DNA of 64,000 nucleotides from the NCBI RefSeq assembly GCF_019399895.1, contig NC_091864.1, positions 2,458,001 through 2,522,000 of the forward strand, written 5' to 3'. This document shows positions 1 through 10,334 of this stretch, in pieces. Within the stretch, counting starts at the first letter, position 1, and every line of letters starts with the position of its first letter. The stretch comes from Cardiocondyla obscurior. Its lineage: Eukaryota > Arthropoda > Insecta > Hymenoptera > Formicidae. Both the position numbers and the translations under genes were made by a program. The notes under the pieces were generated by a model. It ran no database searches and had not been told where the DNA came from. It saw only the letters and a program-made list of their open reading frames with translations.

Positions 1-459
1 CTTACTCGCAACTTTCTTGCCGCTCTTACGCTAGAAATTTTAATTTTTTTCTCAATAACGATAAATAATTTTACAAAATAATATGGAACTTTTCTATTTA
101 TCTCGACAAGCTCTAACTATCTCTCACGTTATTTCTATTTGATCGCGGACACTCTGTATTTAACAAAAAAAAAGAAAAAAAATTATTAGCTACGAAGACT
201 TGTACTTTTTTAATTTTATTAACTTTGCGCAACTCTCAGATAAAATACGAATCTGTGTATTTTAGTCTTTTAATTAATTATTCGACATATCTCAAGGATG
301 ATTTAAGAAAAAATAGAAATACCGTGCATTTGCACTTATCGCATTTTGCTGCGTACTTTTTTTCCTTTTCTTTCGATGCGGGAAACTGCGAGATTGCAGC
401 AGAGTTACTTTAATTCCCAGTTTCCACCCCAGTTACGTTGTGAAATTTTCTGCTTCCAG

Positions 460-758
460 AGATCGTGCCGGCTACCGAGCGACGATTTTACACACGTTCC
501 AATCAATGCATCTACAATTCCAATGGAGAGCAGCAAAGCAGAAATTACCCTTGCCACAAGTGCGGCAGCGCGTTTACGCGCAAGAACAATTTATATAATC
601 ATCTTAAGTTCCAGTGCGGTCAATTGCCGAGATTTAACTGTCCATATTGCTCGTATCGCACGAAACACTCGTCAAACGTGAGGTCGCATATACGCAGAAT
701 ACATCCTAACGAGAGCGTCTACGTTCTCGACATGAGCAACAAGCAAAATCAACCGTGA
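460..758 (+). CDS. lola: lola variable terminal exon V1, CCHC + C2H2 zinc fingers
   Basis: Coding part of an alternative last exon, 99 residues. The acceptor is tgcttccag ending at 459. Finger 1 (residues 32-53) is CX2CX12HX4C and finger 2 (61-82) is CX2CX12HX4H, joined by the linker GQLPRFN. In BTB-zinc-finger proteins of the Lola family such finger pairs bind DNA in the nucleus, and the tail chosen by splicing sets target preference. The tail after the last His (VYVLDM) matches tails of other exons here. TGA at 756-758; AATAAA at 1024-1029. Confidence 0.9.
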
Positions 759-1476
759 TAAATGATACGAATTTTACGAGTCTTCCTTTCGAGATTGTTT
801 GCGAGCTACAAGGTATATCTCAGTTGTAACGTTGAATGTTACTGGTTGATCTGTTATTTTATATCTTTAATATTTTTAACAATTTTTTGAGAGATTTAAG
901 ATGTTATTTTTAGAAAATGTATGTATCTATAATTAAATGCACTGTATATTTACATATTTATTTCCGCAACGTGCCCAAAGATATTTTATTAGGTTTTAGA
1001 TTGTATTAAATTTGATGTATCTGAATAAATTTTGAGTATTCATCTATCTACGATTGTCCTATGGTTTTAGCGAGCCCATTCTCGCTTTAGTTTCTTAAAC
1101 TTATTAATATAACTTCAAGATATAATCCATTTTTTTAAATTAATTTTTAATTTACTAGTTTTTATATTGTACTATAAAGATATCGAATATTTTTGAATTT
1201 AAGGTGTGCTTTTCTGGAGTGACGGTTTAAGAAGATTATCTGTATAATTATGTTAAATTTTGAATTAATTAGGATGAAGAATTGTATTAATCTCGCTGGA
1301 GAACAGTTTAATTAAATGAGCTTCTGAGCAAATCGTAAGTATTTTTTTTTTACGATTATTTGTTATTTCTTGTTGCTGTATAATGAAACGCGAGGAAGAG
1401 GTCGTCGCGGATATCAAATTATCATTTTTTAATGCATTACTGCCTTAACATTTTTTTTTGCTTACGTCTTTTTCAG
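759..1476 (+). other. 3' UTR of V1 and intronic spacer
   Basis: AT-rich. It holds the probable V1 poly(A) signal at 1024-1029 and a T-rich run leading into the V2 acceptor. No finger motif or long open frame is visible. Confidence 0.6.
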
Positions 1477-1748
1477 ATAACGAGATGTATCTGGTGGCGA
1501 AGTTGCAGCCTTTCGATTTTAAGAAAACGTACTCGTGTCCGAAATGTAACCGTATCTTTGAGAAGAAAGGCAGCCTGAGCAGGCATCTGTTGTATGTCTG
1601 TGGCAAAAAACCGCGATTTCAGTGTCCGTATTGCGGCTTTTGCTGCAATTTGCGTAGTAACGTTTACAGACACGTACGCAACAGTCACAAGAGGAATGAA
1701 GTGTACACGATGGACATTATCAGGAACTGTGCCATGAAACCACATTGA
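1477..1748 (+). CDS. lola: lola variable terminal exon V2, CCHC + C2H2 zinc fingers
   Basis: 90 residues after acceptor tttttcag (ends 1476). Finger 1 spans residues 21-42 (CPKC, His37, Cys42) and finger 2 spans 50-71, with linker GKKPRFQ. Finger 2 has three extra Cys (CGFCCN), which are not at ligand positions. The tail is VYTMDI. The stop is TGA at 1746-1748 and AATAAA lies at 1975-1980. The antisense open frame across this exon is a shadow. Confidence 0.9.
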
Positions 1749-2415
1749 TTGTTTTGCCGGATTATTAACTTGCTACTAATATCTTTCTGCAAACTTTAAA
1801 TTAAAAAAAAGAAAAAAAAACTGCAGAAATATTTTACGCTTATTTTATGTACCTGATATGAGTAATATCACGTTCGTTACCTTTGATAATCGTCAAAAGG
1901 ATAGAATGATATAATAATTAAATGATTTTATGATAAACATTTTTTTTGTTATAAGTAACAAGTACTGTAGACGTAATAAATTTTATTACAACATATTGTA
2001 CTAAATTATGATACTTAACAATTTTTATTTTTATTTTATTGGCTTTATCATCTATTTTTTTAATGATATAAATAATATTTTAAAATAAACAATTTTATTT
2101 TCTTATCCAGAGAATATTATTACTTCGTTTTGGTTTTATTTTACTTTTAAATGTTTCTAACATCTACAGGATTTTTTTTTTAAATACATTTTTAATATAG
2201 CGTCGTAAAGATTTTTTTTTTCATGACTCGCTGATTTATTTTAATAATATTTTATAGACATTCATTGTTTCGTTTGTTACGTTATCCAATTTTATGTATA
2301 TGCACGCGCTTTATCTTATACATCCGTACATTCAGATCATTGTTAAAGCTAACGCATTTTCGCACACGATCGCGTTAAAATTAATAACCAGGTGAAATCA
2401 CCTTTGTGCTTACAG

Positions 2416-2675
2416 GTGTCTTTTATGAGAGTTCCTCTAGAAGAAAAACAACGAAGCACACTGTGAATTTGTGTGCGAAGTACCAGTGTCCTAACTGTCC
2501 TTGCATCTTTGTATGGAAGTGCACCTTGAAGAGGCATTTGCGTAACGAGTGTGGCAAGAATCCGCGTTTTAAATGTCCTTATTGCAATTATTGTGGCAAG
2601 TGGAAGGCCAACATTACGAGGCACATTAAAAGAGTCCACAAAAATTGTTGCAGCTATGTATTAACGATCAATTAA
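2416..2675 (+). CDS. lola: lola variable terminal exon V3, CCHC + C2H2 zinc fingers
   Basis: 86 residues after acceptor tgcttacag (ends 2415). Finger 1 is at 25-46 and finger 2 at 54-75, with linker GKNPRFK. The N-terminal lead contains a short basic stretch (SRRKTTK). Stop TAA at 2673-2675; AATAAA at 2775-2780. Confidence 0.9.
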
Positions 2676-3300
2676 ATTAACTTTCGTTTTTTCTTTATGT
2701 GCACGATTATTTTTAAAATAACCACGTTAAGATAACGAATTTTGTTGATAGCGTAAAATATATTAATTGCTAAAAATAAATATTTTTTTTGCTTTTTTTT
2801 TAATTACTTTTTTTTAATTTAGATTATTTAAATTAAAATTTTTTTTTTAAGTTTAAATAATTTTTTTAAATTAATTTTATCGTATAAGCTTTATTTTATT
2901 AATGTATTAATACAGTGCAATACTGTTTCTTCATATTTTTCAGAAGCTGTGTATGCTTTTGGATATTTTTATCCGAATTACATTTGAAAATAATACGACT
3001 GATTAAAATGTTTGAATAAACGTATAAAAACAAATTGATATTCGTGTTTTACTTACTTTTACAACTTATTGAGAAAATTGCTCTTTCTTTCACCTCCTCT
3101 CAACATAGCCTTGCTCAACATAGAACTTGCCAGTTCTCCTCCTTTTACTTTTTTTTAATTTCCTTTTATTTCACACAGGTGTAACGGGATTTGTTTCGTT
3201 TTAAAGTTTTAAGTACGATTAATGGAACGCGAATAATCGTCTCTTTACATTTCGATAATTGTTCCTGTAGCACATCGTGAACGAGTTATTCTTTTTTCAG
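2676..3300 (+). other. Spacer between V3 and V4
   Basis: T-rich spacer with the V3 poly(A) signal. A T-rich acceptor at 2934-2943 is followed by a 14-codon frame of the right phase (2944-2987) and AATAAA near 3014. This could be a very short finger-less terminal exon but is equally explained by chance. Confidence 0.5.
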
Positions 3301-3584
3301 ATAACAATAAATCCGCAAAGAAGATCATTAAGAGGAAGAAGAAGAAGAGACTACGAAAGTCCAAATACCCGTGTCCTAATGCGAATTGCTTGAGCGTTTT
3401 TGTATGGGAAAAGAATCTGAAGAGCCATCTTAAGGATTATTGCGGCCAGAAACCTTCAATGAAGTGTCCCTATTGCGAGTTTGTTTCTAAATACAAAACA
3501 GACGTACGAAAACATGTTCGATCCCAGCATCGCAATAGATATGTCTATATGATTGATATTTTGCAGCAAAAAGTGTTCCAGTAA
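3301..3584 (+). CDS. lola: lola variable terminal exon V4, basic lead plus two zinc fingers
   Basis: 94 residues after acceptor ttttttcag (ends 3300). A strongly basic run at residues 7-20 (KKIIKRKKKKRLRK) precedes the fingers and looks like a nuclear localisation or DNA-contact segment. Finger 1 starts with an unusual CX4C (CPNANC, 25-30), then His43 and Cys48. Finger 2 is at 56-77. There is no ATG before the fingers, as expected for a spliced exon. Stop TAA at 3582-3584; AATAAA at 3959-3964 and 4015-4020. Confidence 0.88.
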
Positions 3585-4326
3585 ATTTTCTTTCACGTCA
3601 TGAAATATAACTACATTTTCAGGTTATTATTACACATCTTCACGTAGTGTTATAATTTTTTTTTCTTTTATTCTTGTATTAGAAATAATCACGTCTTGCA
3701 CAACTATATCTATATATAAGTGTAAATACTTGCATGAAATGAATCTGCATTGGTTTGAAATTTTAGATTAGTTCTATTTCATCAAAAAAAAAAAAAAAAA
3801 ATTAAGTAATTAGGTTAAATAGTTCATTAATTATACATATATAGATTAGAATAGAATTGTACACTTGGAATAATAATGGATATATCCTAGCCGAGTAGTC
3901 TAAATTAAACAAGACACGGAATATCTGCGGCATCGATGCGATATGATTTAAGTAATGTAAATAAAAAATGTATGTTATTAAATTTCTAAAAAATTGTTGA
4001 TTTTCTTTTTACAGAATAAAGTAATATATTGAAAATTTCTATCACATTAACAAGAAACTTGTGTAAATTTTCAAATAAAGTATCTACATCTATCTTTGTT
4101 AAAAATCGAGATGCGTTTTTGCGTTGTAAAAAAAAAAAATAACACATAAGAATTTTGTCTGTTTTTGTGACGAATGCACGATAAGAATATACAATTAAAA
4201 TTAATAAAATATTATCCCATAAGTTTCTTACGCTTCATGATATTTTTTTTTTCCAATCACGTGAATGTGCATCGCCGCATGAGTGGCGAGTATCTTTTTA
4301 CTACGATTTCTCATTTTGCATTTCAG
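3585..4326 (+). other. 3' flank of V4 and intronic spacer
   Basis: AT-rich with A and T homopolymers. It contains several AATAAA hexamers that could serve V4. No coding signal is seen before the V5 first part. Confidence 0.6.
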
Positions 4327-4420
4327 ATTTATTTATTCTGTCATCAGCTGTAAATGTGCACGCTCGAAAGCAATTCTTACGAAATCTGGGACGAAAGTAT
4401 TTTTCGAACGATGATCTAAG
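4327..4420 (+). CDS. lola: lola variable exon V5, first part (split variable exon)
   Basis: Acceptor catttcag ends at 4326. The exon opens with two bases and then 30 sense codons, and ends at a strong donor, AAG|gtaagat. It contributes residues 1-31 plus two bases of residue 32 and has no finger. The outgoing phase (two bases) matches the acceptor at 4630 exactly, which no single-exon reading of V5 can do. It is the only variable unit seen here that appears to need an internal intron (4421-4629). Confidence 0.75.
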
Positions 4421-4629
4421 GTAAGATACGAGGCGCCTGTTTATTGATTTAGGTATTATTAATAATATAAAATTACGAAATGTTATAAATTGTGAAACTT
4501 GTAATTAAATTTTCTTATTTAATTGTGTTTAGCGACGTCGTTAACTACGATTACGGTTTTTTTTATCATGTAATTTTTGTGTGCATTTATTCAGATAAAA
4601 TATTAATTTGTCTATAAATTTTTTATTAG

Positions 4630-4834
4630 GTTCGCGTGCCCGAGATGTAATAAACGTTATCTGCACAAATGTCATATGATGCGACATTATAATAACGAAT
4701 GTGGTTGCCCGCCAAGATTTCAGTGTTCTTACTGTGGAAAGAGCAAACGTTCTAACAAAGTCCACAAGTATATAAGAGCCAAGCATCCCGGATTGAAATT
4801 CAAAGCTGTTAGACTTCCTTACGTTCAAGAATAA
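4630..4834 (+). CDS. lola: lola variable exon V5, second part with zinc fingers
   Basis: Acceptor ttttattag ends at 4629. Using the common upstream exon directly would hit a stop, so the frame needs the part at 4327-4420. Finger 1 (residues 35-56) has all four ligands. Finger 2 (64-84) keeps both Cys and the last His, but the inner His position is Tyr79 and the loop is one residue short, so zinc binding is doubtful. Stop TAA at 4832-4834; AATAAA at 4915-4920. Confidence 0.8.
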
Positions 4835-5679
4835 GTTCCGATTAAGCGCTTGATTCGGAGTCAATTAATTAATTCTACAGATGTTATATATGTTATATAT
4901 GTAAAATAATTTTTAATAAAGAAAGAAAAAAAGAAAAAAAAAATTAACATACCCCGATTTTTAATCTTAATACAACGTATGCGTTACTTTCAATTTAGAA
5001 ACTGGAAAGTTCGAAGACATTGAGTTTAATTAGTGGCGTATTTTATTAATAATTATTTCTTTTTGCAGAACAGTAAGACATCTTTAGATTGTGGAACTTG
5101 GATAATAATTCGTGGAAATGAGATCGCATCTCGTATTGTAAGTTTTTAAAGTAGCCAAACGCACATTTATCTTTCGAACTAACACTCTATCGTAGACACA
5201 TTTGATCTGGTTCTCCGTCACCGTTCGATAGTTAATCGTTAGATTGCCGCGCGGTCCATTTGTTCACAGCTTGACGATACATCTAACTGCTTTATTGTTC
5301 ATATCTTACTAAACAATGCGTGTCATTCCGCCTTCGTGTACGTGAGGCTAGAAATAAAATAGCGGTTGCCTCTTTGGGAGTGTCCTCATCGTTATATATA
5401 CTAAAATAGTTTTGCCGTATCAGGCCAAACGAATCCTTTCGAGTTATTACCGGCGCATAAAGTAATTTGCAATTCGTTCCGAACCCTTCGGGCACTTCAG
5501 GCTTTTTTTTCAGGCTCTCAGGCAAGAGTTATTTTCTCACGCGAGTACACTGCTTCGGAGTGTTTGAGAGATAGAAAGTTGGTTTGCGAATTTCCTACGT
5601 CCCTAACGCGACCTCGAAGAGGGGTACGCCCGCCGCGGAATTTAACCGAGCTAATCCCGCACTTCCGTGTCTTTTTCAG
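4835..5679 (+). other. Spacer between V5 and V6
   Basis: Contains the V5 poly(A) signal. A putative cryptic exon at 5069-5137 (ttttgcag acceptor, gtaagt donor, 23 open codons in the wrong phase) and an unrecognised minus-strand open frame at 5292-5525 are both unassigned. GC content rises toward V6. Confidence 0.5.
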
Positions 5680-5948
5680 CGTTTCTACAAATGTTACCGT
5701 GGTCGGAGGGAATCGGTACGGGCAACAAAAGTTCGAGGAAGATGAGGATCCGCTTCCAGTGCCCGCGCTGTCGCAAAAGCTACTCGACGAAGAGCGCCGT
5801 CACGGCCCACTACAAGTACGACTGCGGCAAACCGCCACGCTTCGAGTGTCCTTATTGCGGCATGCTTAGCAAAAAGAAGTTCAATGTTCAGGACCATATC
5901 AGGCACAAGCATCCGTCGAAGCTGGTCATCTGTAACACGCTGTTCTAG
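5680..5948 (+). CDS. lola: lola variable terminal exon V6, CCHC + C2H2 zinc fingers
   Basis: 89 residues after acceptor ctttttcag (ends 5679), residue 1 Ala if the upstream base is G. Finger 1 spans 28-49 and finger 2 spans 57-78, with linker GKPPRFE. A basic lead (SSRKMRIR) precedes finger 1. Stop TAG at 5946-5948. No AATAAA lies close downstream; the nearest seen is 6782-6787. The exon is GC-rich compared with its flanks. Confidence 0.9.
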
Positions 5949-7087
5949 GACAGACCGCGCGGCCGCAGGCGGCACGTGCAAATACACCCCTTCGTGCGAG
6001 CCTCGGTTCGCCCTGCGCGTCAACGCGTTTCATTACAACTGCATCACTCGAAAGACAAGCTCAAGAAAATGATCTATTCGATTAGAGATTTTTATTCCTG
6101 AACAAAAGTAGTCTTTTTCGTACCTGTTAGCGATTATTAAGTGGTACCTTTCACTTATTGTATGATATTTATTATATATAATTGGAATGTGGCACGCGTC
6201 GCAAGGGAACATCTGTGCCTTTGCCCCGCGTGTACAAACGGATTTAGGAGGACTAGTTATATCGATGATTCGTTATTGCGTTGCGTTATGTTATCTATCC
6301 CCTTTCCAACACCGAGTTATTAATCTCCAGCTTTCTATTTCTTTCGCTCGTGTTTTTAAATAGTGTTCACATATTGTACTGCAATTAAGTAATATGTCAA
6401 CATTTACTTAATACTTAGTTAATAGCGCGACATATTTTATGTGTACATATTTCGTCACGCTTTAAATTATAATTTTTAATTTAAACGAAATGCACAAAAT
6501 ATTTGTTGCGAGCTCAAATCGCTTCCTAACACGAGATAAAGTTTATTATTAGTAAAGAGAAATTTTTTTGTTTCCTTCAGAAAATTTATACAGTCGTTAA
6601 AGTAAAAGTAAATTAAACTTTTACTGCTGGTGCAGTTTTTTTTTTCTTTTTCTTTTCTTTTTTTTTTTTAATCGGGGGTTTTGCGGTAAATTAAATGAGG
6701 ATAAGTCATTTTCCTCATTATACCTGACAATGTGACTTAGTCATAAAACTGATCGTTCGCACGTATGTTTTTTCAAATTTAAATAAAAAAATCTTTTCAC
6801 TAAAAAAAAAAAACAACGTACTATTAATAAGAGTTACGTTCGCGTAACTCGGATTTTTTACGTTCTTTTTAATGTCTCACGTACTTTTTTTTTTTAGTTT
6901 TTTTTTATTACTAGTTTACTTTTGCTAACTATCGTTCTGTCTCGTTTTCTGTCTATATCTTTCGTATTTAATTCCCACGAATATTCCTTCTGCATGGAAT
7001 CTTGGTGCGTCCATCCTCGAACAGGATGTTCCGCGAGACGCGTATCGAACGACACGACGATGTTGACCGTGGCACGATCTTTTGTAG
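5949..7087 (+). other. 3' flank of V6 and intronic spacer
   Basis: Mixed then AT-rich sequence with several T tracts. Short open frames here have no splice signal of the right phase and no recognisable domain. Confidence 0.55.
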
Positions 7088-7374
7088 GTGGCAGGCCCAT
7101 GGAGCTTCATGTCACGCGCCGGATCAAGTACGGAAGAGCTAAGAAACGGGATATACAATATAATTCGGACACCGGCAAGTTCCATTGTCCGAATTGCAAC
7201 AACGGTTACAGCAGGCGGGACACCATGCTCGGTCATTACAGGTACGAGTGCGGCAAAGCGCCCAGGTATAAGTGCCCGTATTGCAATCTCTGCAGCAAGA
7301 AGACCTCGAACATTTATCAGCACGTGAGGTGTATGCATCCTGATCAGCACGTGACGCTCGTGAAGCTTTATTGA
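7088..7374 (+). CDS. lola: lola variable terminal exon V7, CCHC + C2H2 zinc fingers
   Basis: 95 residues. The acceptor is tcttttgtag (ends 7087). The open frame continues upstream of the acceptor, but the sequence there is not conserved with other exons. Finger 1 is at 34-55, finger 2 at 63-84, linker GKAPRYK. It ends in VKLY, a tail shared with V8 and V9. Stop TGA at 7372-7374; AATAAA at 7756-7761. Confidence 0.9.
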
Positions 7375-8454
7375 GCCCGCGACACCTTTTGCCACGGCGA
7401 TCATGGAGCAACGTGAAGCGACAGAGTTTATATCCTCGGATGTACTCGCCGAAGAGAATCTTTTAACTCTTCGTATTCCTGCCATTTACGTTTGTATAAA
7501 TATTTATGACTTGATCGTAGTCATTTCGTTTTTTATTTTATATTTTTTTTTTTCTATTCGCAAACGGAGGAAAGAACAAACCTGCGTGCGCAGCTACACG
7601 CGGGATATCAAGAGAATTTGTAGAATAATTACAAAAGAATTCGCCGACACGTTAAAATGTTTTAGAGACGCACAATTAATTGCACATTTAATTTGCGATC
7701 TTATTAAACTATTTTTTTTTTTTTTACCAGTATTATAATTTATACACATGATTTTAATAAATTATTGTTAATTTATATGAAATCATGGGCTGCTCCGATT
7801 TTTATTTGTGTAAGTCGGTGATTGAAATCTATCAGCCCTATTAACCAATTGAAGACTGTATTGTATATAGAATTTTTAAATGTAAAAATAAATGAAAGAC
7901 ACTAAGAAAGATCCAAAAAATTTTTTCCGTTATTTTGATAATACTTCTTTATAGTATTACCACCGAGTGAAAACGTTGTAGCAGTAGATCACAAAAACCT
8001 TTAACGTGTTTCGTCGGTCGCTGCTATGATGGACTCGAGGTAAATTTCGCGTAAAAGCTACATCAAAATACATCGACTGCTACGCGAATAATCGCTGTGT
8101 GTCCTGTTACAGACTTCCCTTTCTAGACGACTTGCAGCTGCAAAATAGGCTGCACATCTATCGTATGGTAATTGAAACAAATACATCAGGCACACAACAA
8201 TAACATTATTATAAGTAGCTTGAGTTAACCAGTTGAAAAGACTCGACATATATCAAACAATAAAATTAACATGATTCGCAAATTTTAAGTGTCTCAGAAA
8301 TGTCTCTTTATTTTTATTTTTCTACGAAGTAAACTTTATTAGTTTTTTTTTTTTTTGTTCCGTTTCATGAGATCTTGCGGTTATAATAATCGTACGTCGA
8401 CAATTGTTATTGAATATATTAATAATTATTAACGTGAGATGACATCGGTTTCAG
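7375..8454 (+). other. Spacer between V7 and V8
   Basis: V7 3' region with poly(A) signals near 7756 and 7885, then AT-rich intron. No domain or RNA gene is recognised. Confidence 0.55.
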
Positions 8455-8735
8455 AATTATGGGACGAGCAGAGAAACGAGACAGAGCAATTTCACTTTCG
8501 CGGGACGAAGCAAAGAAAAATTGGCTCGCACAGCAAGATGTATCACTGTCCGAAGTGCGAGAGATCGTTCTCGCACAGCTACTCAATGAATCGGCATTAC
8601 AAATACGAGTGCGACAACCTGCCGCGTTATCAGTGCCCGTATTGCGGCCACGTCAGCAAGTGGTCGCATTCAATCTACAATCACATCAGGAAGATCCACA
8701 AGGGACAGAGGGTCACGCTGAACAAGCTCTACTAA
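8455..8735 (+). CDS. lola: lola variable terminal exon V8, CCHC + C2H2 zinc fingers
   Basis: 93 residues after acceptor cggtttcag (ends 8454). Finger 1 is at 32-53, finger 2 at 61-82, linker DNLPRYQ (the usual Gly is Asp). It ends LNKLY. Stop TAA at 8733-8735. AATAAA at 8799-8804 lies only about 65 bases downstream, so the 3' UTR is very short. Confidence 0.9.
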
Positions 8736-9339
8736 TTTACAGTGGGGAAGAGCGCTGTACGATAATGCCATTAAGACACACTAACACACGTGATTGTCAA
8801 TAAAATCAAACTCGTCTCATTTGCGTGTTGAGTCATTTGAAAGAAAATGTTTCTATTTAAGTGGCGTTTTTTTTTTTAATGTGTTTATTTGAAGGTTGAT
8901 CGGCCATCCGTATCCGTAGCTTTGAAGATAAAAAGCTCGAGGAAGCAATTAGATACGAATTACGCCGAGAATTAAGCTAACGACAAACTCCGCCTTTTAA
9001 CCGTTCTATCCAGCAATGGAAAAAAAATTAAGTGGACGCGTTTTACGATTTTCAAAACGATAGCGAGCCTAAACGAGTCCCACCCACGTTTGGCCAGGCT
9101 AAAGAACCTCGGCTGATTTTAGATGCTTGCGCAGGTTTATATTTTCGAGCATGTCGATGCAGATGAAAACGAGGCAACCTTCGATCGCTCACGAAGCGGA
9201 AAGCGGTATCCCGAAAAAAAAAAAAAAAATATTCTGCGTGCATTACCCGTTTCTCTTCGCTGCTTCTCTCGTTATTAAGAGAACTCTGGCTGCCAGTCGT
9301 TGCTCTAATCTCGATCCCCATCTCTATTTGTGTTTGCAG
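8736..9339 (+). other. Spacer between V8 and V9
   Basis: Short 3' UTR of V8 followed by intron. Overlapping open frames on both strands near 9050-9340 look like chance or shadows. Confidence 0.55.
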
Positions 9340-9626
9340 ATTTCAGGCCGATCGTTCTCCAGAAATATCACGGCGTTGTGCGGAATACCCGTCACACGCT
9401 CAGACTCCAAGCCTCCGCGAACCGGCGTGGCTTTCCCTGTCCGAGGTGCGCCCGTGTCTTCCGCACTACCGGCGGTATGAGCCGGCACTATCGGCTAGAA
9501 TGTGTCGACATGCCACGCTTCAAATGTCCGCACTGCGAAATGCGTAGCAAGTACACGCAAGCTGTGTACAGGCACATCCGGGCGAAGCACCGCGACATGG
9601 AACTGCGATTCGTTAAACTGTATTGA
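9340..9626 (+). CDS. lola: lola variable terminal exon V9, CCHC + C2H2 zinc fingers
   Basis: 95 residues after acceptor gtgtttgcag (ends 9339). Finger 1 is at 34-55, finger 2 at 63-84, linker VDMPRFK (Gly replaced). The tail ends FVKLY, close to V7 and V8. Stop TGA at 9624-9626; AATAAA at 9729-9734. Confidence 0.9.
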
Positions 9627-10161
9627 ACGCGATTTTGAGACTGATATACCTTTTTTTTTTTTAGATTTAATTTATAATTCGTGTCGAGACAGTTAATGCC
9701 ATCGGTTAAAAAAAAAGAAATTATTAATAATAAAGGTCCTGCCTTCCCTCCCTTTATTTTTTACTTTTTTTTTTCTTAAAGAAAATTTATACTTGAATGA
9801 TAAACGCGATTTAATTAATCGTGCTTGTTTGCAATTTGTAAATTTGTTTTTATTAAATCTCATCGATAGATGAATTGCGTTTGAGCAAATTTAATTTTAT
9901 AAGCTAATGAAAAGTAAATTATATATATGCCAAGTTAATTATACCCGAGTGGAAATTCATCTAGCTAATCCGATTTTGCAGCTAATGGTTAGATTAAATA
10001 TATGACTGTCTTCAAAAAATAAAGTTGTCGTTGAAAAAGAAAAGAAACAAAATCTGTTTAGTATCGATCGACTAGTCACTGTCCAGCTGATCATGTACCA
10101 AAATAGATATCTAAATGCTTTTCGCCGCGTATTTGTTTACTGCTGTGTGCTGATCTTTCAG

Positions 10162-10334
10162 ATAGCTCGCTCGACTGCCGAATTCGCCGGGCAAACCGGT
10201 TCTCGCCGTCCGCCGCCCGCGCGTCCTCCACCTTGCCTTCGAGCGCAAAGTGCCGGCCAGATATCAACACACGCACGCACTCAACTATTGCGGCGCCCGG
10301 AGGTCAGCGACCGCGGCAGCCGAGCGCGCGTTAG
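10162..10334 (+). other. Candidate finger-less terminal exon or CpG-rich regulatory block
   Basis: After acceptor tgatctttcag (ends 10161), the frame that fits all lola variable exons stays open for 56 codons (57 residues) to TAG at 10332-10334. It is rich in Ser, Arg, Ala and Pro and has no finger. The block is strongly GC- and CpG-rich in an AT-rich neighbourhood, which by itself makes open frames more likely and could instead mark a promoter. No nearby AATAAA is seen. Confidence 0.3.

Noticed and set aside
1..459. Possible end of an upstream exon at the window start
   Set aside because: No finger motif or phase-fitting frame is visible in the first 459 bases.
1473..1745. Minus-strand open frames running across finger exons (also 2349-2639, 5694-6023, 7139-7485, 16475-16749 and others)
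   Set aside because: They mirror plus-strand finger codons and show no domain or splice logic; these are shadows.
5069..5137. 69-nt segment with acceptor ttttgcag and donor gtaagt, 23 open codons
   Set aside because: Open only in phase 0; in the common phase it stops at once, and V6 has its own phase-fitting acceptor. At most an untranslated or cryptic exon.
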